Assembly (NCBI GenBank): GCA_032191485.1
Contig: JAVDOI010000003.1
Coordinates: forward strand, 9,610,986-9,674,985
Reading direction: 5' to 3'
Source of the DNA: Leptoclinus maculatus
Lineage: Eukaryota > Chordata > Actinopteri > Perciformes > Stichaeidae
Length of the DNA: 64,000 bases
Positions 53,057-64,000 of this stretch are shown in pieces. The position numbers and the translations under genes were made by a program. Below the pieces are notes generated by a model. That model saw only the letters and a program-made list of their open reading frames with translations, was not told where the DNA came from and ran no database searches. The first letter of the stretch is position 1. The number at the start of each line of letters is the position of its first letter.

Positions 53057-54296
53057 CGAAGTGAGGTGCGGAGGATGGCGACCACACTCATCTTCTCCCA
53101 ACATCTAACCAGTCCAGGTTGCCATGGCATTGATCCAGCTGCCTTAGTAACAGAAGGGAAAGATCCACAAGAGGAGGAGGAGGAGCCATTTGTTCCATTT
53201 GGTCGGTGAAGCGGAGGAAACGATATAGACTTGAAGCAGCAGAGCATTAAATGAACACTCAACCAAAACCATAAGCCCCTCAGTTAAGGCACAAGAAACG
53301 ATCGGAGGGTTTACTGAACACATGTGTTAGATGGAATACGTTGTGTCCAGGTTTTTAGCATGTTATTGGCACAAACTAACTTGGCTCCAGTTACTAGTTA
53401 CATCATTTCAAAAAAAAAAAATGTAAACCAAGTGTAAGCTTTGGTTCGCTGTGTCCCAAAAGCAAATTTCATGAAGTTGATTTCACAGTATGCCTTGTCT
53501 TTTGCATCGTTTCAGAAGGTACGCCTCTCTGTTAAGTTAAGAAATGTTAGCGCTCGTCGACAACACCACTGTGGTTAGCTCACAACTTTAAAAGGGAGTT
53601 TGAACTTTTGCTATTATTCTGAATGCACTACCTTGTTTTTATAGCTTTGCTTTTAAAGTTTCATACTGGAATAAATCCTGCTTTGATACAGTTTAAAGGG
53701 TCTATGAACAGATACAAAATGTATGTTTGATGAACTTGCATGTAAAATGATTTATGTGCAATCCAGCTACTGTATTTGACACTGATGGGTTAAAATAACT
53801 TGAGTTGGAGGATTTTGTGAGTCAGGGTTACCCTCTAAAATGACCTACTGTAACGTGTATGGTACTGTGTTGTATAGCACATTCAAAGAGTTATGCGGCT
53901 GGAAGAAGTCTCTGTACAGTACAATTTCAAAATGGCAGCTACTTTTATAACTAAATGATTTGCGTTGTATTAATTCCAGACTTGGTAGCAGTGTACCGTG
54001 GCCATAATATTTAATTCCTGACAAGCTTATTAAAGTTATGAGTGATCAGAAAAATCAAAGCATGTCAAATGATTGGTGCATTTGGTTACATAATACATTT
54101 ATATTCTGGTTGCTCCATCAAACATCCTCTACAGCCTGCAATGTTCTGTACACATTAAAAGGGCTAATTCACCGTGATATATATATATATTATATATAAC
54201 TGGCATATATATACATATATATATAATCTATATTGTTTTGACTGTCATGTATCGACAGTCAAAACAATGGAAAACCTGTGAAGAATCTTGTTCATT

Positions 54297-54302
54297 AATA
54301 AA
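54297..54302 (+). terminator. Distal poly(A) signal of ccdc28b
   Basis: AATAAA 1.24 kb after the stop. An earlier one at 53670-53675 is also possible. Confidence 0.45.
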
Positions 54303-55292
54303 AGTAAATTAGGAAACTTAAGGCACAGAATGTGTGTTTCTTGAGTAAAATTGAATTACCCCTTTAAAAGGATCAGACCTTAACAGATGAGGCACCGGGA
54401 AGTTGGTTTTACAGAAATAAAACACTTTATTTATATATATATATATATATATCAATCTGTCTCTTGTTCACAAACAAGTTCAATATAATTTAACAATGAG
54501 TTAAAAGGCTACTTGAAGTCTGGCACTATACTGAGACATAATCACATCTGGGCCTTCACTGTTTCTCAGGCAACAGCTGGAGTAAAACTGAACTCCTCTT
54601 CCTTTCACGCTGGATCCAGGAGAACTGGTTCTGACCCAACCTTGATCCAGGCATCATTGTATATACATATATATATATTTATCTCCTTAACAAAAATATA
54701 AACAATTCTGAGCCTGCCAGTAAATTTTGGTCATGCGAAAAAAGACAGAAGGTACCAACTCAGCACATCATGAACAAGACTTTGAAACCATTACACATCA
54801 GATAAATTATAAACTGTACCATTATACAGCATACGATTACAGAGTAAGCGAATACTGTGCAAATACACATTGGAGCTGTACACAAGTATTTTGTACATTT
54901 TTTTTTGTTAATCTCAATTCACAAAAAAACAACTACATAAGACATTTTGAAAATATCACATCACATTTGATGAAACAGCAAAAATATACACCTATCGGGT
55001 CCCTGTCTTCCTCGTCTTTTGTGCATTTCAATCTTACATTCCGCAATAGTGTTTGATTTGTCTACAGTACATGTTATGAAAAAAAAAAGAAGCAATGACA
55101 ATCATAGGATGGTAAAATGTAAAACTCATGAAATCTATCATGATAATGAGCTACCTTTTCAAAGTGCAAAGAGAGCAGGTTGAATATGTGTAAGACCTGA
55201 TGTCAGTATGTTACAACTGTCCATGCTTCTGTACCAGAGGAAATCTCACTGATAGAAGATTAAGAGCTCCTATTTCTTTAAAGGACTTTCTC

Positions 55293-55298
55293 TTTATT
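55293..55298 (-). terminator. Candidate poly(A) signal of togaram1
   Basis: Minus-strand AATAAA 116 bp after the togaram1 stop. A second lies at 54431-54426. Confidence 0.45.
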
Positions 55299-55413
55299 GA
55301 TACAAAAGTGCAGGCACTATAAGAAATGTAGAACATCTCTGTCTTCAAGTAAGGTCAGTGCTTAGAGTTCTTCTCTTCCACCATCAGGATGTGTTTGGAT
55401 TCTGTTTTTACCT

Positions 55414-57743
55414 TTAGGATAAGGTCCTCAGGACCTCATTTAAACCTTTATGGACATTGGCAGGCTGGGAGGCAGCACACTCGGTCAGACTGGGCCCCAT
55501 CTGGGCGTAAAGGGCTTGGCACAGGCTGGCGGTAGCACCCCTCACGCTGCCGCCCCGGCCATGAACGGTGCCACTGTGGCTGGAGGTGCCCAGGAGGAGC
55601 CACAGCAAGGGAAGCACTTTCTGCTCCACCATCTGGGGCTTGCGAGGGTAGAGCTCCGTCACAAGATCTGGAAACAGAAAGGGGAGAAGAAACAAGAGGT
55701 GGTCAGACACAACAAACAAAAAAACTATTTAAGAGCCAAGGCTGAAACTACTGCAGTATTCTGAATTATTAAAACATACATACCGGCAACCTTTCCGATA
55801 AGATCCACCTTTGCTTTGCCGTTTAGGAACTGAGCCTTGGTGCAGAAAGGCTGAAGAAGAAGTACGTTATCTGTCACGGAAACAAAGAAAATCACAAAGT
55901 CATACAAAGACAGTTCTCCGATTAGACTAAGCCTCTCAATTCACTTCTACCAGAGATATTTGAAGGCTCAAGTACCGAGATTTGAAATAAGTGCATCAAT
56001 AGCTCCAATAGCAGCAGAGTAGATGGCGTTGTTCTTGGAGTTGAGGTGATTGTCCATGATTGCTGGGACCAGGATGTTGACCACTTGGGACAGGTTGTCC
56101 TTTAACAAGTGGATGATTTTCTGTAGAGACTGGAGGGCGTACAGGTTGACCTTGCTGTTGGACTCCTGCAGCCTGGCCTTGAACGCATCAAACAGCTGAA
56201 AGTAGGGAAACCGGAGGGAAAAGAACAAAAAGGTGAGCGAGAGAGACATTGTGGCGATAACTGAGAACCATGACAAAGACATATTGATAGGCTTTAAAAA
56301 GAAACGAATGCTAGTACGAACCGGGAATATACTATTGATGACCATGTTGGGGTTGTGCTGGCAGTCGGCCACAAGCTGGTCGATTCCCTTGATCCTCTCT
56401 CTGAAGTCCTTTGAACCCAGCAGACCTGAGATCTGCTTGATGTATTCGTTCTTGTCTGCAATACTCTGTGTCTGAGATTTGCAGCTGTAATGGCTATTAG
56501 ACTCCCTGTAGATGATGCAAAGTACATCAAACGGTTTACTTTTACAAACCCGTGAGTAGGTATGAATAACTTTGTACTTTCTATATGCATCATACACTTT
56601 GTGTTTAGCGACAGCTTAGTTTAAAAAGGCAGAAGTTAGTGTTGTACAGTGTACAGCGCTGCTGTACTGGTTCATGTTTACACCCACCGGCTGGTCTGGT
56701 TGAGGGGCTCTCTGGTGAGAGAGGAGGCCCTGACTGTACCGCTGCCTGGGAGGGAGCGTCGACCCCTGGCCGACTGGGTTTCTTGGGGCATCTCACCAAG
56801 ACCCTTAAAAAAAAAAAACAATCTCCAGTTAAGATGACGGTGTGACCTTTTAGCTAAAGCACCATAAATGTTATAAAAGACATACAGAAAAATGGTACCT
56901 TTGTCTTGAGAGTGAAGACGGTGTCTCTGACAGTCGGCAGGTCTTTGGTGGGGATGTATTTCTCCAGGATCTTGTCAAAGTCAGGGTGGGAAGACAGGGA
57001 CAGCAGCATTCGACGCCCAAAGTACCTGTGGGTGGAACCAGTTTGATAGTGTGAACCCAGACACTTAAGTTTAGTTATTAACAGTCTCTGTCTTGAGTAA
57101 ATTCCCGCTTCTAAGCTGCGATGTCATTGTTGGCCTTGCAGATGTCACGTCCATAAATCAGCTGTTAAGCAGGAAAAGCTACTTTTGTTTTTAGATATCC
57201 ATTTCAGTAATAGTCCTACTTACATACATGGGACAACACAATATTACAAATCTCACCAACAAACTATGGCATCAAAAACGAGTAAAATCATCTCCGATAG
57301 AGTCGACAAAAACTGAATATTATGAGTCACATTTTTTGTCTATTTTTGCTGGTCACTCGGTGGATTTTATGGCACATGTCAACCAATGTCTGACAAACAG
57401 TTTGTAAAATCATGAAATACTCATGAATACTCATTCAATTTGTGCTAACCTATAAAGTTAAAATCAAATCCTTGTGTACGAACCTAACTGGTGCATGCGG
57501 CAACAAAACCAAAGTGTACCTGGCTTCCTGTGAGGAGTCTTGCGCCAGCTTGGTGACAGCAGGGAGGATTCTGTCGGTGAGATCTTTACCTCCAGACAGA
57601 AGGCGGGCAGCACCAACCTTCTCCACCAGATTAGCCAGGTGCTGGGCGGCGCATCTTCTCACCACTGCATTGAGGTGACTATCAGAAGAGGGGAAACCAA
57701 TTCAGAAATCAAAAGATTAACAAGTGCGGTGTAACAGCACTTC

Positions 57744-57785
<42 letters not shown>

Positions 57786-60700
57786 CAGAGAGACACACAC
57801 TGACCCGAGTCCCCCAGAGAGTAAAGCGTTGATGCCACGAGTCGGTGTGCAGTGCTGGACCATGCAGCCCAGTGCTGCCTCTACATCCTGCCTAATGAAG
57901 GCGTTAGTCTCCCCGGCCTTCAGCAGTAACGCTTTCACCGTCCCCTCCAGCTCCTGGTCCATTGCCTTCTCAAGGTGGGTGTACAGGTCGCCCAGCGTGC
58001 ATACTGCGACCCTCGAGACACTTGACCGCAGGTTCTTCACCTGAATGACATGGACATTATTAATACCTAACGGGGAAACGGGGGCATTCCTGCATTCCTG
58101 GCAGTCCGTTACTAAGACACTGAGAAATGAGCTGTAAAATAAAGATATCAATACATAAATCAGGAGCTAAGCGGTTCAAGTTCAGATGGAGTAAAAAGTA
58201 AAAATGATGTAGGAGTGTTATACAACAAGTTATACTACCTCTTGAATGAGAAGCAGGCAGACATCATGAAGCCTGCCCTGGAGTGTGTCTGAGTGGTAGT
58301 GAGCCAGACTGCGCAGGAACGTCAGACCCTCGATCTTCTTCTCCCTGAAGATGAAAAAAAAGAAAAAAAAAAAGACAACCTCTGTAGAACCCCTGGACTT
58401 GAGTTACCAGTATGATGGATCAAAACTATTGTCCTAGGAAGCAGTGCATCTGAGATACTGTAACATGCAGGAGTTTCTCACCAGTCCTCGGAGCTCAGCA
58501 GGTTAAAGCTCTGCGTCAGTGCCAGGTCAGGCTTGGAAAACGAACACAGCTCCGGGGGCTCCGAGAGATTTTTCTTGTAACCCACAGCACCAGGGGACAG
58601 CTCATCTAAATGGCCCGTCAGACACCAAACAACACACAGATTCGGTCTCACGTTACATCTCTATCAGTCTGAAAACGAGCGGTGCGTGTGGGCGGCGGTG
58701 CATTAACAGCAGGTTGTCAAAACAAAGCATTTTGGCACATTACCCAAAAGCAAGCATCTTATTCACCCATGCTCCGATGGCTCCGACAGTCTAATTAATG
58801 TTTCAACATTTTCTATTAACAAAGACCTGTTGAAGCTCTGGTTCATCTATTTATAATGCGGTGGAATATTGCTAAGTTGAAAGCCAGCGTCGGACCCACT
58901 GACACATAGCAACATTATAAAGCTAAGCAGGGACACATGATTGAGCCGGAGTCTTTTTAGATCTACTAACCTGAGCTGTGGGACAGCGATGGTCGGGTTC
59001 TGTTGAGGCTAGGGGCCCTCCTAAGACGGGACAGGTTTTTGGGGTTCGGGGGCACTGTGGGGGGGCTCGGCTGATGGGGTGGGGTGAAGCACTTGATGGA
59101 GCTTTGGGGTCCTGGTTGGCCGACGGGACTGGTGGGGCTCATGGGAGGCTCATCGGAGAGAAGGTCTGCTTTGGTGGACGCCAGTGTGCTGCCGTTGCGA
59201 TGCAGATCTACATCAGAAATAAATCATTTCAAGTCTCCGGGTGCAAACGGTATGAACTACATATATGGATGATTTCATTGCTTTAAATAGGATACAATGA
59301 AATACATCAAAGCAAAATCCAATGCAAAAGTTTAATATGGCAACAAAAGTGATACAAAAAAAGTGATTACCAAAGTAGAAAGAATCAGAAAAATCTAAAC
59401 TAGCTAGAATAAAAAAATTATGAAATATACATAAAAAATAAAATAAAAACATTTATTTGAGGTTTCCAAACCTTTGATGATGAATGCTCTATTCTCCTCT
59501 GTGGGTGAGTCAGACAGCATCTGTCTAACGCGTTGGCGGATCTGGTCTCGTGTATGGTCCACTTGACTGCACTGCCCCTCTTGCTGATCCAGACACTGCA
59601 GCCTCGTCTTGTCCCGGCTAAACCTTGCGTTCTTCACCCTCTGCTGTGCATGCAGCGGTAGAAAACACACCAGGTGGGATTTTAGCAACTGGAAACTTTG
59701 TATGCTGTGCTATGATTTTAGCTACTGGACAAAGTGTGACTAACCTTAACCTCCTCTGGACGTGGGCTGTCATCACTGTCTAGGTGACAGCCGGACACGG
59801 CGTGGCTGTAGATGCCTGATGAGGGATCAGTGGGGGGTCTGGTCACAGAATCACCCTGCTCAAGTGACGAGGCAGCTCCCGGACGGCCGGAGGACACTGC
59901 GGTGCCGAACATGCCTAGGAAGCATGAGGGGGATGTTTGCAGAGAACTTAAATGTGTAATATGACTGGTGGACATGAAACCTCCTCAACTGCTAGAAGAA
60001 TCAGTAATGAGATGTATTTAAACTCTTTTATAACGGTGACAGTTTGTGATTATGGGAAAACAATGTCCACTGAAAACTTGACTGGCTATGCTTCAACGTA
60101 ACATGACACTATGACAAACGGAATATTGGACAATTGAATGATGACTTATGGGTACAAATCAAGATGTAGAGAAACTGACCTCGTCCAATGACTCCTTCAG
60201 CCATGTCCGTGGCAGGCGAGTACCTGCTGCTGTGGCTCTGAGAGCCTAAGAATCAAAGTAGAGGATGAGTGATTCATTATCTAAGCAAACAAATAGCATT
60301 ACCAGGTAAATACAGGTGAAAAATCTCAGTTTGACTGACCTTTGACAGGCTTCAGCGCTCTGACAGATTCACGGAAGGCTGGTTTGACCAGCGGACTGGA
60401 CGGTCCTGTGTTCTCCTCCTCGGTTTTCATTATACCGTTGGAGTAAGTGACTCTCTGCCCAACAACACCCACGTCGGGCGATAGTTCGCTTCTCTGTGAC
60501 AATCCTTGGAAAAAAAACGAGAAACAAAAGCGTAAATAAGATAAAGTAAATGATAAAATAATTTGGGCAAAACCGTACTATCCCCTTTGATACCTTGAAG
60601 GCTGCTGAAGTCCATGGACACAGAAGACCTCAGTTTTGCAGAAGGCACTCTCGCAATGCAAGGTTTCATTCCTGGAGCAGCAGAGTTTCCGGGACTGTTG

Positions 60701-63700
60701 ACGGACGTGACAAGTGAGAAATAATGCTGGAACCAACTATTAGATCACAAGCACAACAACATCTGCTAAGTGCAGCAGAATGCAGAGCCCTTACCTGGTT
60801 TTGATGCCGTTGAAGCTAGAGTTGGCGACCGAGCTCAGACTGGACAGACCGCTCTCACTGGCTGAGCTGGTCAGCATTGGAGAGGTGTGTGACGGGGAGT
60901 CCGGACCCAGGTCCAGCCTCACAGCTGAGTCGGGGCTGTCTGGATCTGAACTGCTAAGGCTCACCTTGGCCCTCTTCTTGGCAGCACTGTTGCGCAATGA
61001 GCGCAGGGAGTTCAGCATCTGTGAGCACCACACAAATTGGCACATATGAGCACGGAGAAGCAAATAATTAAAAAAGGAGCCAAACTTCAACCCCCTGGAC
61101 CTGCAGAGTGTGTTTGCTGACCTCCTGCATGTCCAGAGCATCATCCTCTTGAGTTTCTTGCGCCACACTGTTTCCATCAGGGTCCAGATGAAGGTCCCTC
61201 TCTAGCTGTTGATTCTGAGGGCTGCCTGGAGCATTGCACCTCTGGCCATTATGGGACTGGACCTGCTCTGCTGGTGGGACAACTGGCGAGATAGATAGGG
61301 TTGCCCTGGTGCTGCTCAGAGCCCGGCGGAAAGACGAAGTGGAAGAAGAACTCACAAGGGAGGCCCGAAGAGGCCGGGGGGAGTATCTGCTGGAGAGATG
61401 GTCTCCTGACGGGGGTAGAAGATGGAGGATAAAAGAAAAGATACAAAGAGGCCACAACGTTGTCACATGTCAACTTAGGTCTCTTTTAGTAAATTACCCT
61501 TTGCTGCGCCCGTCGTGTCTCTCCATGGGCTGGTGTCTCGTTGGTGAGGGGTGTTCTCTCTCTTGTTGGGCCATGTGTTGGACATAGAGAGGGCGGAGTC
61601 TGCATGGCGGCGGGACAGTGTCGGAGTAAGCATGCCTCCTGGGAGGGAGGCCAGTGGGTAGGAGGGCAGCAGGAAGGATCCGGATGTGGAGGGGTTCGAG
61701 GGGAGGGAGAACGTGCGCTCAACACTGGGGTTCGAGAGTATGCGTCCCTTGGGTGCCGCTGTGAGACAGAGCATTCACATGTCAGGAACCATGAAATACT
61801 GAGTCGATAAAAAAAGGTAACACGGTGGAAATACGGTTCACGACTGTCTGGATGTTGAAAACTTTCCATTTAAAAAAAGGACCCAAGTGCTTTGTTATCC
61901 TGATTTTCTTCTTGCCATAAGTATGCAAAAAAACACGTGTTTTACAAGCAGATCATTGTGAGGTAATGACTCCTCACCAACATCTGGGTCGGAGAAGTTG
62001 GCGGTTTTAAAGATGTCGGGGTCCAAGTTGAGGCTTCCACTTCTTCTGAGGCGTGCAGGGGTTTCCCTCCTTCTGGAGGATTGGGGCTTCTGAGGCGGTG
62101 CAGAACCTAGATGGAAAGAAAGTAGATTTATTTTGATACGTTTCACACTATAAACCTAACAGGGTTGCACAATACTCAAATAGCCTACGTGACAGTAACA
62201 ACCTCTCTGTAAACCAAGGCTTTTAAAGTGTGTTGTACAAAGGGGGCTACGGCTATTGTAATTCTAGTTACTAGACTTGGTTTACTTTAATTTCTCAGGG
62301 ATACACTCATGTATATTCTGTAATTCAGTTGTATGATATACTTTGATGGGGGGATTATTTCAGACTGTTGCAGTTTCATTATTATTACTCCAATAGCTTC
62401 ATTATCACTTACAGCGCAATGTCATTTATTACATCACATATTTACCTTCCTGTTGTTGCTTTATAAAGGGACAGTTCTGAGTGAAACAGTAACGGTGTAA
62501 AGAGCAGAGACGAGATGTGAACCCAGACACACTGAAGCTGGGGGTGTTACTGTCTTACTGTGTTGGTGTTGACTCACAGTTCAGAGTCACTGAAGAACGC
62601 TGGCTATCAAGAATTCAGGACTGCTTTACAGATCCCATTTTTAAACACACATATAATGACAATCGAGAACAATACTGTACACTATCCCAATGCTGAATGT
62701 AATCCACAGTATGAACTTGATCTGGTGTCATGGAGAAGAATTTAGCATTGAGACTAGATTGATGATTAGATTGTTTGCTGAGACGAGACACATTCAACGA
62801 GAGTGAGAACAGACTGTTCGGGAACACAGAGACAAGGTGGAGGAGGTCACGCACAGACATGTACACAGTAATGTTACACAAGATCGAAACGTTTAGCAAA
62901 GCACCGAATTGAAGCAGAGAAAAAGAGACTGTATTCACATATTGTGAGAACACCTACGACACTCGAGATCTTCATTTAAGGATTCCACACAGCACGTGTC
63001 CAGATCACATTGAATACAGAAGCAGCATTGGAACGAGTCTATTCCTGTGTAAGTAGTGCAACTCAAACAGACAGTGGCATTTGACATACAGAGTATCCGA
63101 CCATGTGGACATTTTAGGCTAAAATCATGAGAGTTTGATGACAATTTTCTGACAGGATGCATTGTGTCCGTAACGTTCCAGCAGGCTACAGCTCAGAAGA
63201 CTAAACAGTCGGTGCGTGTCATGGCCTCTACTGGCATGTTGTGAGACCGGTGTGACACTTATCTGCCTCGCAACTGTGCTCATATCAGGGCTCTTGGTGA
63301 CATGTGGCACGGTGACCCCTCTGACTCAGCATGCTAATCCAATTTTAAAGCAGCTCTGAATTGAGTTTGGCTGAAGTGGACTAAGACAACCAGTTAGTTG
63401 GACTTGTCACCTCGTATGGAATATATATATATATATATATGTGTGTAATATTGAGGGAAGAGAGTCTTGGCACTTACTGAAACTGGGTATGTAGTTCTCT
63501 TGACTCAGCTTCTTGGACAGGGGGAGGAAATCCTCACTGGCCACCTATTAGTGGGCAGAAAATAATGTATTTTAATAGCAACAATAGAGGATGAAGTTCA
63601 AATGACTAATGTAAAACAATCCTTAAACAAACAGGACTCTGAGTGTAATTCCATCCACCGGCCTGAACAAAGGGATGTAGCATGTATGTTCCAGCTCAGA

Positions 63701-63735
63701 CAAGAGACGCTGGCATTTGCGAGGATCTCCTGCTA
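55414..63735 (-). CDS. togaram1: TOG array regulator of axonemal microtubules 1 (crescerin), 5' end beyond window
   Basis: Cilium-tip microtubule regulator with tubulin-binding TOG domains. Twenty-two minus-strand exons: 63735-63659, 63544-63478, 62106-61978, 61758-61498, 61405-61122, 61018-60795, 60694-60594, 60504-60340, 60245-60180, 59914-59745, 59643-59472, 59207-58971, 58605-58482, 58344-58239, 58040-57805, 57678-57520, 57025-56899, 56803-56688, 56505-56322, 56195-55976, 55870-55784, 55667-55414. They stay in phase throughout, 1187 residues. The first half is a Ser/Pro-rich linker containing LRSLRNSAAKKRAKVSLSSS. Then come one TOG (exons 13-17: VKNLRSSVSRVAV, KAMDQELEGTVKALL, FIRQDVEAAL, LEKYIPTKDLP) and a last TOG (exons 19-22: FDAFKARLQESNSKVNLYAL, LLLQPFCTKAQFLNGKAK, LYPRKPQMVEQKVLPLLW). 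The stop is at 55414. The N-terminal TOGs would lie past 64000. TOGARAM2 is the alternative; the last TOG and linker fit TOGARAM1 better from memory. Confidence 0.85.
57746..57782. repeat. (TG)n microsatellite in togaram1 intron
   Basis: About 18 TG units, between the exons ending at 57805 and starting at 57678. Confidence 0.95.
63421..63440. repeat. (AT)n short microsatellite in togaram1 intron
   Basis: Ten AT units followed by GTGTGT, read directly. Confidence 0.9.
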
Positions 63736-63819
63736 CTGTGAACAGTATACATGAAGTTAAAAATAAATGAATCAAGTAGAGACGGAATTAGGACATTATT
63801 TTTGTATCAGTGCATGCAG

Positions 63820-63822
<3 letters not shown>

Positions 63823-63874
<52 letters not shown>
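63823..63874. repeat. (AG)n microsatellite in togaram1 intron
   Basis: Twenty-six AG units, pure. Lies upstream of the first togaram1 exon seen in the window. Confidence 0.97.
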
Positions 63875-63879
<5 letters not shown>

Positions 63880-64000
63880 CCACTGCCTTCAACCTGATCA
63901 GCACTCATGGTGGAGCACTTGGTGTGATTGTAATCAACACTAGAGCAGCATAACACCGTGATATATCCAATTATGTGTCGCGCCCCCTTCAGTAAGTGTG

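Larger units (their letters stand above)
53057..55413. other. 3' regions of ccdc28b and togaram1
   Basis: The convergent 3' ends of two genes fill this gap. On the plus strand AATAAA occurs at 53670 and 54297; on the minus strand at 55298-55293 and 54431-54426. Several (TA)n stretches (54173-54230, 54432-54452 and near 54660) and a 15-bp perfect hairpin (54232-54268) are present. No further gene was recognised. Confidence 0.6.

Overview
This window is nuclear DNA from a ray-finned fish, most likely a percomorph teleost. Supporting signs are many short exons with GT..AG introns, AATAAA signals, long dinucleotide microsatellites and interspersed repeats typical of teleosts. Eight protein-coding genes can be read exon by exon. 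In each one the splice phases join cleanly across all exons: nhsl3/KIAA1522 (-, 3' end cut by the left edge), sync (+), rbbp4 (-), zbtb8os/archease (+), khdrbs1/Sam68 (+), tmem39b (+), ccdc28b (+) and togaram1 (-, 5' end cut by the right edge).

Layout. Bases 1-5981 hold the six coding exons of a short nhsl3 isoform. An alternative upstream coding exon at 14571-14853 joins exon 2 in the same phase. Bases 5982-25500 are otherwise non-coding: nhsl3 introns and intergenic DNA with microsatellites, hAT-like MITE relics and a perfect hairpin. Bases 25519-32087 hold sync and rbbp4, which converge with poly(A) signals about 140 bp apart, and the divergent rbbp4/zbtb8os promoter. Bases 32088-34549 are zbtb8os, with a decayed LINE in its fifth intron. 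Bases 36859-39865 are khdrbs1, with a long 3' flank. Bases 43818-47800 are tmem39b, whose first intron carries a 1.09-kb non-autonomous DNA transposon with perfect 21-bp inverted ends. Bases 50469-53056 are ccdc28b. Bases 55414-63735 are 22 exons of togaram1.

The order nhsl3-sync-rbbp4-zbtb8os plus khdrbs1-tmem39b-ccdc28b matches the human 1p35 neighbourhood as I know it, which supports the ortholog calls. The human genes between TMEM39B and CCDC28B (KPNA6, TXLNA) are absent here, and togaram1 (human chromosome 14) is a new neighbour. The genes do not form one pathway. They cover actin/WAVE-related scaffolding (nhsl3), intermediate filaments (sync), chromatin (rbbp4), tRNA splicing (zbtb8os), RNA binding (khdrbs1), an ER membrane protein (tmem39b) and two cilium-linked proteins (ccdc28b, togaram1). 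I found no new multi-gene system. The most notable features are a 27-bp coding minisatellite in nhsl3, the alternative nhsl3 first exon, the intronic transposon and several perfect hairpins.
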